The position numbers were made by a program, and so were the translations under genes. Below, in pieces: positions 35,280 to 44,408 of a stretch of 64,000 bases of DNA; the stretch's first letter is position 1; each line of letters starts with the position of its first letter. The notes beneath the pieces were generated by a model. It did not search any database, was not told where the DNA came from, and was given only the letters and a program-made list of their open reading frames with translations. This DNA is from HXMU1420-2 sp034670145 (GTDB taxonomy: Bacteria; Pseudomonadota; Alphaproteobacteria; Rhodobacterales; Rhodobacteraceae), in the NCBI GenBank assembly GCA_034670145.1, contig JAXMOA010000009.1, forward strand, positions 62,001-126,000, written 5' to 3'.

Positions 35280-36137
35280 GGCCGCACCGCCGCGCATGGC
35301 CCGCGCCATCGCCGCCGCCTCTTCCAGAACCTCCAGATCCAGCCCGGTTTCGCGCCCCATCCCGTGCAAATGCGCCGCAACCGCCTCGGTCGCCACATTG
35401 CCCGCCGCGCCCGGCGCATAAGGACAACCGCCCAATCCGCCAACGGCCGCGTCAAACACCCGAACCCCCAACGCCAGCGAGGCGTCGATATTGTCCAGCG
35501 CCCGCCCGTTGGTATCATGGTAATGCCCGGCCAGCCGCGTCACCGGCACCGCGTCACGCACCGCCAGCAACATCTGCGCAATACTGTCCGGCGTGCCCTG
35601 CCCGATCGTATCCCCCAATGAGATTTCGTAACATCCCATCGCAAACAGCCGATCCGCCACCCGCGCCACCGCATCCGGAGACACCGTCCCGTCATACGGG
35701 CAGTCGGTCACACAGCTGACATAGCCCCGCACCGGCAGATCAATATGACGCGCCGCCTCCAGCATCGGCGCAAACCGCTCCAGCGACTCATCAATCGTGG
35801 CGTTGATATTGGCCTTGGAAAACCCCTCGCTGGCCGAGGCGAACACGGCGATCTCATCCGCACCCGCCGCCTGCGCATCCTCATAGCCGCGCATATTGGG
35901 CGCCAGCGCCGCATACCGCACCCCCGGCGCACGCCGGATCGCCGCCAGAACCTCTCCCGAGCCAGCCATCTGCGGCACCCATTTGGGCGATACAAAACTG
36001 GCGCATTCGATCCGGGTGAACCCCGCCCGGCTCAAACAATCCACCAAAGCGACCTTTTCGGCCACAGGGATCTCGCGCGGCTCGTTTTGCAGACCGTCCC
36101 GCGGCCCAACCTCAAATATTTCAACCGGCTCTTTCAT
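35277..36137 (-). CDS. hydroxymethylglutaryl-CoA lyase
   Basis: Cleaves HMG-CoA to acetoacetate and acetyl-CoA, the last step of leucine breakdown. 286 aa TIM barrel: EVGPRDGLQNE (metal-binding Asp and catalytic Arg), SFVSPKWVPQMA, HYHDTNGRALDN (metal His-x-His), and the catalytic loop with C238 in GGLGGCPYAPGAAGN. Last gene of the leucine-degradation cluster; the GST-like gene upstream ends 6 bp before its start. The stop codon comes from a repeat element. Confidence 0.95.
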   Translation of the reverse strand: MKEPVEIFEVGPRDGLQNEPREIPVAEKVALVDCLSRAGFTRIECASFVSPKWVPQMAGSGEVLAAIRRAPGVRYAALAPNMRGYEDAQAAGADEIAVFASASEGFSKANINATIDESLERFAPMLEAARHIDLPVRGYVSCVTDCPYDGTVSPDAVARVADRLFAMGCYEISLGDTIGQGTPDSIAQMLLAVRDAVPVTRLAGHYHDTNGRALDNIDASLALGVRVFDAAVGGLGGCPYAPGAAGNVATEAVAAHLHGMGRETGLDLEVLEEAAAMARAMRGGAA

Positions 36138-36143
36138 GCGGAT

Positions 36144-36809
36144 TCATCCTCCCTGTTTCAACGGCGCGAACGTCCCGGCAATCCCGGGCCGCGCCGCCAT
36201 TGCCTGCCACCATGCCCCAAGACAGGGCAGCCCGACCAGCCTCTCTTGCGCACCGGGCGCACGGGCATAGGCATCCAGCATGGAAAACAGCAGCCAATCC
36301 GCCGGGCCACAACCCCCAGAGCCCCCTCCAGAGCCCCCCGTAGGACGCAAAACCAGCCCCTCCGCCGCGATCGCCTCAAAGGCGATCAGCACAGGCCCCG
36401 CAGCCGCCTCGCCTGCTGCAACCTCGGCCGCATCACCCGGCTCTCCCATCGCGGGGGCAAAAACCGCCTTGGCATAAACCTGGCGCACCAGCGGCCAATA
36501 GGCATAGGCGCTGACCATCCCGGCCACCTGCGCCTCGCGCGCCTGGATCAAAGCGTCAGACGGCGCACCACCGCCCCATTGCGCCCGCAAATAGACCAGA
36601 ATGGCCCAGGTCTCATAAATCGACACCGCCCCATGCTCCAGAACCGGCACCCGCCCAAAAGGATGACCCGCAACCGGCCCGGCAAACGGATCCGCCTCGA
36701 CCCAATCACAGGCCAACCCCAGCTCAACCAGACCAATCCGCACCGCGCGCGAATACACGCTGTGACGATACCCGATCACACGCAGACCCGCGTCCACACC
36801 ACCTGCCAT
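36144..36809 (-). CDS. glutathione S-transferase family protein
   Basis: 221 aa. An N-terminal thioredoxin-like domain (VIGYRHSVYSRAVRIGLVELG; cis-Pro and SIYET glutathione motif as FGRVPVLEHGAVSIYETWAI) and a helical C-terminal domain. The expected catalytic Ser/Cys sits in HSVYSR. An unusual Gly/Ser-rich insert GGSGGGSGG occurs at about residue 155. I chose ATG 36809 because GGAGG lies 5 nt upstream; other in-frame ATGs exist up to 36866. Sits between mccA and HMG-CoA lyase, so it may detoxify or isomerise an intermediate; unproven. Confidence 0.78.
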   Translation of the reverse strand: MAGGVDAGLRVIGYRHSVYSRAVRIGLVELGLACDWVEADPFAGPVAGHPFGRVPVLEHGAVSIYETWAILVYLRAQWGGGAPSDALIQAREAQVAGMVSAYAYWPLVRQVYAKAVFAPAMGEPGDAAEVAAGEAAAGPVLIAFEAIAAEGLVLRPTGGSGGGSGGCGPADWLLFSMLDAYARAPGAQERLVGLPCLGAWWQAMAARPGIAGTFAPLKQGG

Positions 36810-36852
36810 CCCGGCCTCCATCCGCAAAAGGCCCGCCTCACGCCACCTGCCG

Positions 36853-38796
36853 TCAGTCGGCCTCATCCTCCAACCGGATCAGAGCCGCCCCTTCCTGAAC
36901 CTGCGCGCCTTCTTCGGACAGGATCTCGGCGACAACCCCATCGCGGGCCGCCAGCAGAGCATGCTCCATCTTCATCGCCTCCAGCACCGCCAGCCGGTCG
37001 CCACGCGCCACGGTCTGACCCGCCTGCGCAAACAACGCCTTCACCAGCCCCGGCATGGGCGCCACAATCAGATTGCCACCGCCCTCGGCCTCGCTGAACC
37101 GCTCCAGCGGATCCGGCACCGTAAACCGATAGCCATTGCCCCAGAAAACGGTCACCTCTCCACCCGCCTTGTGCAAACGGGCCAGAACCTTGGTGTCATC
37201 CACCCACCACAGCCCGCCGCGCCGCGCGACCACATGTTCCACCTCGTCCAGCGTCACCACAAAGGCATCCGGCCCCGTCACCCGCACCTGCACCTCGAAC
37301 CGCTCGTCCAGATGCACCAGCGTCACGCTGCGCGCCAAAGCCGTCCACATGACAAAGCCACCATCCGCGCCCGTGCCCTGCTCCAGCCCCAGCGCCGTCA
37401 ACGCCGCCAGCGACCGCGCCTTGGAACAGGCCACAGGCGCCGGCGCCAATTGCTCCAGATTGCGATCAATCAGGCCGGTATCCACCCGGCCAGCCGCAAA
37501 ATCAGGCTGCGCACACAGGGCGCTCAGGAAAGAGATATTGGTGGTTGTCCCCCCCACATCCGTCCAGCGCAACGCCCGCTCCATCTGCGCCAGCGCCGCG
37601 CCGCGCGTGTCACCATGCACCACCAGCTTGGCAATCATCGGATCATACCAGGGGCTGATCGTGTCACCAGTCCGCACGCCGCTATCGGCCCGCGCCCCAT
37701 CGGCAAACCGCAACTGCGTCAATGTCCCCGTCGCAGGCAAAAACCCTTTGGGCACATCTTCGGCATAAATCCGCGCCTCAAAGGAATGCCCCGTGATCAT
37801 CAGCTCCTCCTGCGCCACCGGCAGCGCCTCGCCACTGGCCACCCGCAATTGCCAGGCCACCAGATCAACACCGGTGATCATCTCGGTCACCGGATGCTCC
37901 ACCTGCAACCGGGTGTTCATCTCCATGAACCAGAACCGATCCGCCCGCAAACCGTCCGAGCCATCCACGATGAATTCCACCGTACCCGCCCCGGCATAGC
38001 CAATCGCCTCCGCCGCCCGCACAGCGGCATTTCCCATCGCCGCGCGCATCTCGGCCGTCATCCCGGGCGCCGGCGCTTCCTCGATCACCTTCTGATGACG
38101 CCGCTGCAACGAACAATCGCGCTCGAACAAATGCACCGCCCGCGTGCCATCCCCAAAAACCTGCACCTCGATATGGCGCGGGCTGGTCACGAATTTCTCC
38201 ACCAGCACCGCATCATTGCCAAACGCCGTGCGCGCCTCGCTGCGGGCACTCTCCAGCGCCTGGGCAAAATCCTCCGCCCGCTCGACCAGCCGCATACCCT
38301 TGCCGCCGCCCCCGGCCACCGCCTTGATCAGAACCGGATAGCCAATCTCAGCCGCCGCCGCCGCCAGCCCCGCATCCGACTGATCCTCACCATGATAGCC
38401 CGGCACAACCGGCACGCCCGCCTCTTCCATCAGCGCCTTGGCCGCATCCTTCAAACCCATCGCCCGGATCGCAGGCGCCGAAGGCCCGATGAACACCAGC
38501 CCAGCTGCCTCCACCGCCTCCACAAAATCCGGGTTTTCGCTCAGAAACCCATACCCGGGATGGATCGCCTGCGCGCCACTCTCCAAAGCCGCCGCAATGA
38601 TCACATCACCGCGTAAATAGCTCTCCGCCGGGGCTGCCCCCCCGATATGCACCGCCTTATCGGCCATCGCCACATGCTTGGCCCCCGCATCCGCATCCGA
38701 ATACACCGCGACCGAGGCCACACCCATCGCCCGCGCCGTCTCCATCACCCGACAGGCAATCTCGCCCCGGTTCGCAATCAGGATCGTGTCAAACAC
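36853..38796 (-). CDS. mccA: methylcrotonyl-CoA carboxylase, biotin-carboxylase (alpha) subunit
   Basis: Carboxylates biotin for conversion of 3-methylcrotonyl-CoA to 3-methylglutaconyl-CoA. 647 aa: biotin carboxylase domain (residues about 1-450; ANRGEIACRV, ATP-grasp loop AVAGGGGKGMR, EMNTRLQVEHPVTE), a linker domain and a C-terminal biotinyl domain with the modified lysine K609 in EAMKMEH. GTG start at 38796 with GGAGG 7 nt upstream. Overlaps the preceding nitronate-monooxygenase-like gene by 19 bp. Leucine context favours MCC over acetyl- or propionyl-CoA carboxylase. Confidence 0.92.
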   Translation of the reverse strand: MFDTILIANRGEIACRVMETARAMGVASVAVYSDADAGAKHVAMADKAVHIGGAAPAESYLRGDVIIAAALESGAQAIHPGYGFLSENPDFVEAVEAAGLVFIGPSAPAIRAMGLKDAAKALMEEAGVPVVPGYHGEDQSDAGLAAAAAEIGYPVLIKAVAGGGGKGMRLVERAEDFAQALESARSEARTAFGNDAVLVEKFVTSPRHIEVQVFGDGTRAVHLFERDCSLQRRHQKVIEEAPAPGMTAEMRAAMGNAAVRAAEAIGYAGAGTVEFIVDGSDGLRADRFWFMEMNTRLQVEHPVTEMITGVDLVAWQLRVASGEALPVAQEELMITGHSFEARIYAEDVPKGFLPATGTLTQLRFADGARADSGVRTGDTISPWYDPMIAKLVVHGDTRGAALAQMERALRWTDVGGTTTNISFLSALCAQPDFAAGRVDTGLIDRNLEQLAPAPVACSKARSLAALTALGLEQGTGADGGFVMWTALARSVTLVHLDERFEVQVRVTGPDAFVVTLDEVEHVVARRGGLWWVDDTKVLARLHKAGGEVTVFWGNGYRFTVPDPLERFSEAEGGGNLIVAPMPGLVKALFAQAGQTVARGDRLAVLEAMKMEHALLAARDGVVAEILSEEGAQVQEGAALIRLEDEAD

Positions 38797-39860
38797 CGTC
38801 TCAACCTCCAAATCATTTTGCCGCCAAACGTCTGAGGGTCTTCCCCCTCCAACCGCCCGGCGCTTTGTCCGTTATCCATCACTTGTCGCCGCCCCTGGCC
38901 CGCCAGCAACGCCTCTGCCTCGGCCATGACCGAGTCCACAATCTCTCCGGCGCCAGGCCGGTCATGCACCAGTCCGATCGCCTCACCCGCAATGGCCGAG
39001 CCTGCCTGCGCATCACCGCGCTGCATGGCCGCCAACCACCCCTCCCGGGCCGCCGCATCCGCGCGCAACCCCTCCAGGTCATCGCCCCAGCGCGCAGTAA
39101 ACCGGCTGCGCATCACGCGAATGTCAAACCGCGCCGGCCAGTCATAACCGCGTGCCACATCCACCGTTTTGGTCCGCACCGTCGCATCGCCATCCGCCGC
39201 AATCGCAGCCTCCACCAACCCCGGCGCCACCAACCCTTCGGCCGAGGCCCAGAACCGCGTGCCCATCAGCACCCCGTCCGCCCCCAGCATCAGCGCCGCC
39301 GCCACGCCACGCCCATCAGCAATACCACCCGCCGCCAACACCATCACATCCGGCGCCACCCGCGCCACATGGTCAACCACCTCCGGCACAAAGGCCATCG
39401 TGCCGCGCCCGCCACCATGGCCGCCCGCCTCACTGCCCTGCGCCACAATCACCTGCGCCCCCGCCGCCAGCGCCACACGCAGATCCGCCATCGTCTGCAC
39501 CTGACAGATCACCGGCACCCCCGCCGCCGCCGCCACCGGGGCAACCGAACCCGGATCGCCAAAACTCAGGAACAACGCCCGCGGCGCGCGCGCCAAAACC
39601 CCATCCAGCAACGCCGCCCGCTCCGCCTCAGGCGCCTCCAGCAACCGCCAGGTGATCAGCCCGCAACCAACCGCCGCATTGCCCGCCGCCGCAAACTCCT
39701 GCGCGATCCAATCCGCATCACCATAGCCGCCCCCAATCAGACCCAGCCCGCCAGCCCGGCTGACCGCCGCCGCCAACGCACCGCCCCCCGCGCCCGCCAT
39801 AGGCGCCGAGACAATCGGATGGCGCAGGCCAAAGGCCCTGGTCAACCGCGTCTCAATCAT
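38778..39860 (-). CDS. nitronate monooxygenase / 2-nitropropane dioxygenase-like flavoprotein
   Basis: 360 aa TIM-barrel FMN protein: N-terminal FGLRHPIVSAPMAGAGGG and the phosphate-binding block QVIVAQGSEAGGHGGGRGT, MVLAAGGIADGRG, GADGVLMGTRFWASAE are typical of nitronate monooxygenases. The motif HGG in SEAGGHGGG supports FMN and substrate binding. Lies between mccB and mccA, which is not a known step of leucine catabolism; it could protect against nitro compounds or act as an enoyl reductase. ATG at 39860, preceded by a GAGTATTT box. Confidence 0.85.
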   Translation of the reverse strand: MIETRLTRAFGLRHPIVSAPMAGAGGGALAAAVSRAGGLGLIGGGYGDADWIAQEFAAAGNAAVGCGLITWRLLEAPEAERAALLDGVLARAPRALFLSFGDPGSVAPVAAAAGVPVICQVQTMADLRVALAAGAQVIVAQGSEAGGHGGGRGTMAFVPEVVDHVARVAPDVMVLAAGGIADGRGVAAALMLGADGVLMGTRFWASAEGLVAPGLVEAAIAADGDATVRTKTVDVARGYDWPARFDIRVMRSRFTARWGDDLEGLRADAAAREGWLAAMQRGDAQAGSAIAGEAIGLVHDRPGAGEIVDSVMAEAEALLAGQGRRQVMDNGQSAGRLEGEDPQTFGGKMIWRLRRCLTRS

Positions 39861-39872
39861 GCCGCGCGCCCC

Positions 39873-39896
39873 CGTCTTCTCTTTGTCCAAATACTC
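39873..39896 (-). repeat. GAGTATTT...AGAAG box (copy E, degenerate)
   Basis: On the minus strand GAGTATTTGGAC is followed by AAAGAGAAGAC, 12 bp upstream of the start codon of the nitronate-monooxygenase-like gene. It matches copies B and C except for two substitutions in the A-run. Confidence 0.6.
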
Positions 39897-39920
39897 AATT
39901 GCGACCCCGCCCCGCCCGGA

Positions 39921-41525
39921 TCACATCCGAAACACGCCAAACCGCGTCTCTTCAATCGGCGCGTTCAACGCCGCCACCAACGACAGATGCAGCACCTCAC
40001 GGGTGCGGCGCGGATCAACCACCCCGTCATCCCACAACCGCGCCGAGGCATAGAGCGGATGCGACTGCTCCTCGAACATCTCCAGCGTCGGCGCCTTGAA
40101 CGCAGCCTCTTCCTGCGCCGACCAGCTGCCACCGCTCCGCTCAATCGCATCCCGCTTGACCGTGGCCAACACACCCGCCGCCTGCTCGCCCCCCATCACC
40201 GAAATCCGCGAATTCGGCCAGGACCACATGAACCGAGGGCTATAGGCCCGCCCGGACATGCCATAATTCCCCGCACCAAAGGATCCGCCCACCAGCATGG
40301 TCACTTTCGGCACCTTGGTGGTCGCCACAGCCGTCACCATCTTGGCCCCATGGCGCGCAATCCCTTCGGCCTCGTATTTCTGCCCCACCATGAAACCGGT
40401 GATATTCTGCAAAAACACCAGCGGAATAAACCGCTGCGAACACAGCTCCACAAAATGCGCCGCCTTTGCCGCGCTTTCAGAATACAGCACACCGTTATTG
40501 GCGATGATCCCCACCGGACAGCCTTTGACATGGGCAAACCCGCAAATCAGCGTCGTGCCAAACCGCGCCTTGAACTCGTCAAACCGCGATCCATCCACCA
40601 CCCGCGCAATCACCTCGCGAATGTCATACGGCGTCTTCAGATCACCCGGCACCACACCCAGAATCTCCTCCGGGTCATAAGCAGGGTCTTCAGGGCTCTG
40701 CCATTGCACCGTCTGCGGCCTGGAGCGGTTCAGCCCCCGGATCGCCTCGCGCGCCAGCGCCAGCGCATGGGCGTCATCCTCGGCCAGATAATCCGCCACC
40801 CCGGACAGACGCGTATGCACGTCCCCCCCGCCCAGATCCTCGGCGCTGACAATCTCACCAATCGCCGCCTTGACCAGCGGCGGACCAGCCAGGAAAATCG
40901 TACCCTGCTCTTTGACAATGATCGTCACATCCGACATCGCCGGCACATAGGCCCCCCCAGCCGTGCAGGACCCCATCACGACCGCGATCTGCGCAATGCC
41001 CTCGGCACTCATATTCGCCTGATTGTAAAAGATCCGGCCAAAATGCTCGCGGTCCGGAAACACCTCGTCCTGATTGGGCAGATTGGCACCGCCGCTGTCC
41101 ACCAGATAGACACAAGGCAGCCCGCATTCGCGCGCAATCTCCTGCGCCCGCAAATGCTTCTTCACCGTCATCGGGTAATAGGTGCCGCCTTTCACGGTGG
41201 CATCATTGCAAACAACCATGACCTCCTGACCATGCACCTGCCCGATCCCGGTGATCACCCCGGCACAGGGCGCATCGCCCCCATACATGCCATGAGCCGC
41301 CGTCGCGCCCACCTCCAAAAAGGACGAGCCCGGATCCAGCAGCCCCGCCACCCGATCACGCGGCAACATCTTGCCCCGGCTCAAATGGCGCGCCCGGCTG
41401 CGCTCTCCACCGCCCGAAGCCGCCACCGAGGCCGCCTCGCGCACCTGCTCCAACGCCGCCAGATGGGCGCTGCGATTGGCTTTGAACGTGTCTGACGACG
41501 GCAGCGCCATAGAAGAGAGTTTCAT
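39921..41525 (-). CDS. mccB: methylcrotonyl-CoA carboxylase, carboxyltransferase (beta) subunit
   Basis: 534 aa carboxyltransferase that moves CO2 from biotin to methylcrotonyl-CoA, in complex with MccA. Crotonase-fold double domain: RHLSRGKMLPRDRVAGLLDPGS and VYLVDSGGANLPNQDEVFPD in the N-domain, CGFAHVKGCPVGIIANNGVL and FLQNITGFMVGQKYE in the C-domain, all standard for MCC beta. GGAG lies 8 nt before the ATG at 41525. Separated from the nitronate-monooxygenase-like gene by about 60 bp that include a repeat box. Confidence 0.95.
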   Translation of the reverse strand: MKLSSMALPSSDTFKANRSAHLAALEQVREAASVAASGGGERSRARHLSRGKMLPRDRVAGLLDPGSSFLEVGATAAHGMYGGDAPCAGVITGIGQVHGQEVMVVCNDATVKGGTYYPMTVKKHLRAQEIARECGLPCVYLVDSGGANLPNQDEVFPDREHFGRIFYNQANMSAEGIAQIAVVMGSCTAGGAYVPAMSDVTIIVKEQGTIFLAGPPLVKAAIGEIVSAEDLGGGDVHTRLSGVADYLAEDDAHALALAREAIRGLNRSRPQTVQWQSPEDPAYDPEEILGVVPGDLKTPYDIREVIARVVDGSRFDEFKARFGTTLICGFAHVKGCPVGIIANNGVLYSESAAKAAHFVELCSQRFIPLVFLQNITGFMVGQKYEAEGIARHGAKMVTAVATTKVPKVTMLVGGSFGAGNYGMSGRAYSPRFMWSWPNSRISVMGGEQAAGVLATVKRDAIERSGGSWSAQEEAAFKAPTLEMFEEQSHPLYASARLWDDGVVDPRRTREVLHLSLVAALNAPIEETRFGVFRM

Positions 41526-41604
41526 GCCACACACTCCGTGGAAATTGAGGTTATCATATTTGTCAAAAGATCCGCCTGTTCTGCGCGGGGGAGGGTTCTG
41601 CTCA

Positions 41605-42213
41605 TCATTGCCCCCGCTCGGGGCGCAAACGCGGGCGCAGCGGCGGCGGCGGCCCCGCCCATCCGGCCAGAACCGCCGGCTTGGCCGCCCGCAGATACCG
41701 GGCCACCTGCCAGGCCTGAATCGCCAGATTCAACCGCCCATTGGCCTCGCGCGTTTCGCACCAGACCTCCATCACCTCGGGCGAACCGGCACAATCCGGC
41801 CCCGCCGAATGGCCATGCGCCAAGGCCCAGACCTGCGGATACAACGCATCCGACACCGTCCCACCGCGCCCGGCCACCGACGACGGTTCGGGCAGCGCTG
41901 ACAAAACCCGGGCGCGCATGATGTCCTGCTCGATCCGCAGCCGGCGCTGACAGGCCAGCTTCTCGGGCACCTCGTCACACCGCATGATCCCGATGGTGCC
42001 GCAGTAGTAAACCAGATCAAAATTGCCGCCATCAAAGGCCGGCACATCACCAGTCTCGGGCATCACCCCATGATCGCGCTCGAAATAGGCAATCTCGGTG
42101 GCGATGCACTGCCCAAACTCCGGCAGGCTTTCCGCCACAGCGCCCGAGATCCCCCCCCACCAGGGCCAGATCACGCCCAGCGCCGCACCAGCCCAGATCC
42201 GCGCCAGGGTCAC
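41605..42213 (-). CDS. exported protein, unknown function
   Basis: 202 aa. N-terminal signal peptide (ARIWAGAALGVIWPWWGGISGAVAES). The mature part has six cysteines (QCIATE, YYCGTIG, MRCDEVP, LACQRR, PDCAG, VWCET), suggesting disulfides in the periplasm, and a proline/arginine-rich end. GTG start overlapping the stop of the acyl-CoA synthetase gene by 4 bp (GTGA), so co-translated. Not a known leucine-pathway enzyme. Confidence 0.65.
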   Translation of the reverse strand: MTLARIWAGAALGVIWPWWGGISGAVAESLPEFGQCIATEIAYFERDHGVMPETGDVPAFDGGNFDLVYYCGTIGIMRCDEVPEKLACQRRLRIEQDIMRARVLSALPEPSSVAGRGGTVSDALYPQVWALAHGHSAGPDCAGSPEVMEVWCETREANGRLNLAIQAWQVARYLRAAKPAVLAGWAGPPPPLRPRLRPERGQ

Positions 42214-43778
42214 TGCGCGCCCTCGCGGGCCGCGCGAGCCTTCAATTCCTTGCGGATCACCTTACCTGTCACCGTCATGGGCAAGGCATCCAGAAAACCG
42301 ATTTCCCTTGGGTACGAATAGGTTGCCAGCCGTTCCTTAACCCATGTCTGCAACTCTTGCGCACCAACCGCCGCCCCGGGTTTGACCACCACATAGGCCT
42401 TCACGATCTCCGTGCGCAGCGCATCCGGCTTGCCCACAACCCCAACTGTCGCCACCGCCGGATGCGTCATCAGACAATCCTCGATCTCGCCCGGGCCAAT
42501 GCGATAGCCGCCCGAGGTGATCACATCATCCTCTCGCCCGACAAACCGCAGATACGATCCCTCCCAAACACCCCGATCCCCGGTCAACAGCCAGTCACCG
42601 CGAAACTTGCGCGCCGTCTCTTCGGGATTGTTCCAGTATTTCAACATCATCGAGGCCGACCCGCGCCGCACGGCCACATCGCCCTCCTGATCGGTCAACG
42701 CGCCGCGATCATCAATGACCGCCACATCATGGCCCGGCACCGGACGCCCGATACACCCCGGACGCGCCTCAAACGCCGCCCCGCAACACGAGGCAACCAT
42801 GTTGCATTCGGTCTGCCCGTAAAACTCGTTGATCGCCAGCCCAAAGGCCCGCTGCCCCCAGGCCAGCATCTCGGCGCCCAAAGGCTCCCCACCCGAAGCA
42901 ACAGACCGCAACCCCGGCAATTCCTGATCCGCCGCCTTCAGCATCCGCAAGGCCGTGGGTGGGAAAAAGACATTCCGTACAGAGGCTTCACCGACAATCT
43001 TCGCGCATCCCTCGACGCTGAATTTCGCCATCCGCGCCGCCACAACCGGCACGCCCAGCGCCAGACCCGGCATCAACACATCAAACAATCCGCCAATCCA
43101 CGCCCAATCCGCCGGGGTCCACAGGCAATCGCCCGGCTGACCCAGATAGTCGTGACTGACCGAAACCCCGGGCAAATGCCCGGTCAACACCCGATGCCCA
43201 TGCAGCGCGCCCTTGGGCTTGCCCGTGGTGCCCGAGGTATAAATCAAAACCGCCGGATCCTCCGGCCCCGTATCGGCAAAGGCCACCGGCCGCGGCGCAC
43301 CGGCCCCGGCCACCTCGGCCGCCATCACCGGCTCGGCCAGATCCCCCAGCAACGCGGCGCCATCCGCATCCGTCAGAACCCGCGTCAAACCACTGTCCGC
43401 CACCCGCGACGCCAGGGCGTCACGCTTGAACAACATGAACAAAGGCACTGAAATCGCGCCTATTTTCCAGATTGCCAAATGGGCCGCCGCACAGAGGGGC
43501 GATTGGCTGAACAACACGCCAACCCGGTCTCCGGCCTGCACATGTTCCAGCAGATAACCCGCCAGCCGATCCACCATCAAGCGCAGTTCGCCCCGGCTTA
43601 TATCGCGCCGCGTCTCCCCGGTCAGGTCAATGATCGCCACCGCATCATCCGGGCCCGCCAACGCCTGCCGCGCCATGTTCAACCGCGCAGGCAAGGCCCA
43701 GTCGAACCCGTCCCATGCCGGCCGATATCCCTCCGGCCCGTCATCATTTGGCGTCACATGCACAGGCCCCGGCATCAT
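42210..43778 (-). CDS. AMP-forming acyl-CoA synthetase (medium-chain type)
   Basis: 522 aa ANL-superfamily ligase: P-loop VLIYTSGTTGKPKGALHGH, adenine motif NEFYGQTECNM, hinge GREDDVITSGGYRIGPGEIE, and a C-terminal catalytic lysine in TVTGKVIRKELK. Most similar in layout to MACS-type or acetoacetyl/branched-chain acyl-CoA synthetases. In this cluster it could activate isovalerate or another branched acid for entry at isovaleryl-CoA. ATGA overlap with the LprI-like gene upstream and GTGA overlap with the next gene. Confidence 0.9.
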   Translation of the reverse strand: MMPGPVHVTPNDDGPEGYRPAWDGFDWALPARLNMARQALAGPDDAVAIIDLTGETRRDISRGELRLMVDRLAGYLLEHVQAGDRVGVLFSQSPLCAAAHLAIWKIGAISVPLFMLFKRDALASRVADSGLTRVLTDADGAALLGDLAEPVMAAEVAGAGAPRPVAFADTGPEDPAVLIYTSGTTGKPKGALHGHRVLTGHLPGVSVSHDYLGQPGDCLWTPADWAWIGGLFDVLMPGLALGVPVVAARMAKFSVEGCAKIVGEASVRNVFFPPTALRMLKAADQELPGLRSVASGGEPLGAEMLAWGQRAFGLAINEFYGQTECNMVASCCGAAFEARPGCIGRPVPGHDVAVIDDRGALTDQEGDVAVRRGSASMMLKYWNNPEETARKFRGDWLLTGDRGVWEGSYLRFVGREDDVITSGGYRIGPGEIEDCLMTHPAVATVGVVGKPDALRTEIVKAYVVVKPGAAVGAQELQTWVKERLATYSYPREIGFLDALPMTVTGKVIRKELKARAAREGAQ

Positions 43779-44305
43779 TGCAGCGGCGTATGCTCTAGAT
43801 ACAGCGCCTGCGCCCCGGTCAACCGCAGCAAACAGCTATAGGTCGCAGGCCCGCCACCGGTCCCGCCGCCCCATTGCGCCCGCTCAAAATCACAGGTCGA
43901 ATCACGCCAAGGGATCCAGGCCCGCTGCATCTCGCGCAGCCCCTGCTCAAGGCTCGGCGCAGAGGACCCCAGCTCGCGCATTTCCGCATCCTGGCTCTTG
44001 GCGCGCTTCATCAGCGAACGATAGGCCGTGTTCAGCCGCGCGTCCCAATAGTCCAGCTCATAGCTCAAACATCCGCTCATCCCGACCGTCGTATCCCCCA
44101 TATCCGAATCCGCCATACACGCATTGGCAGATACCCCGACACAGGCCTGCTGCGCAGCGTGACCCGGCTGCGCATAGACACAGGCCTCGGTCCCGGCATT
44201 CGAATAGGTCAGATCCTGCGCATCCACCGAACCACCCCAAAGCCCCGGCACCGCAGCACAGGCCGCAACCAGAGCCCACAGGTTCCCTCCAAACTTTCGC
44301 ATCAA
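43775..44305 (-). CDS. lysozyme-inhibitor LprI-like (DUF1311) exported protein
   Basis: 176 aa. Signal peptide (about residues 1-29, ending VDAQ), then four disulfide-type cysteines and the LprI-domain pattern CLSYELDYWDARLNTAYRSL, REMQRAWIPWRDSTCDFER, ending GATYSC-like. LprI-family proteins include a lipoprotein that inhibits lysozyme in Mycobacterium, but most have unknown roles. Its place between ivd and an acyl-CoA synthetase gene, with a 4-bp overlap, looks like hitch-hiking in the operon. Confidence 0.82.
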   Translation of the reverse strand: MMRKFGGNLWALVAACAAVPGLWGGSVDAQDLTYSNAGTEACVYAQPGHAAQQACVGVSANACMADSDMGDTTVGMSGCLSYELDYWDARLNTAYRSLMKRAKSQDAEMRELGSSAPSLEQGLREMQRAWIPWRDSTCDFERAQWGGGTGGGPATYSCLLRLTGAQALYLEHTPLQ

Positions 44306-44408
44306 CAGTCCTCCTTGCCTCTACGCCCAGCCTCGACGCCCAGTCTCAACATCAAGTCTCAACAACAAACGTCAGGCCGGTCCGCCAGGGTCACCCCCCA
44401 GGCCGCAC

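Noticed and set aside
38865..41495. An 876-codon plus-strand open frame opposite mccA, the nitronate-monooxygenase-like gene and mccB
   Set aside because: Translation is Arg/His/Pro-rich without domains; the opposite strand holds well-defined enzymes with overlapping starts and stops.
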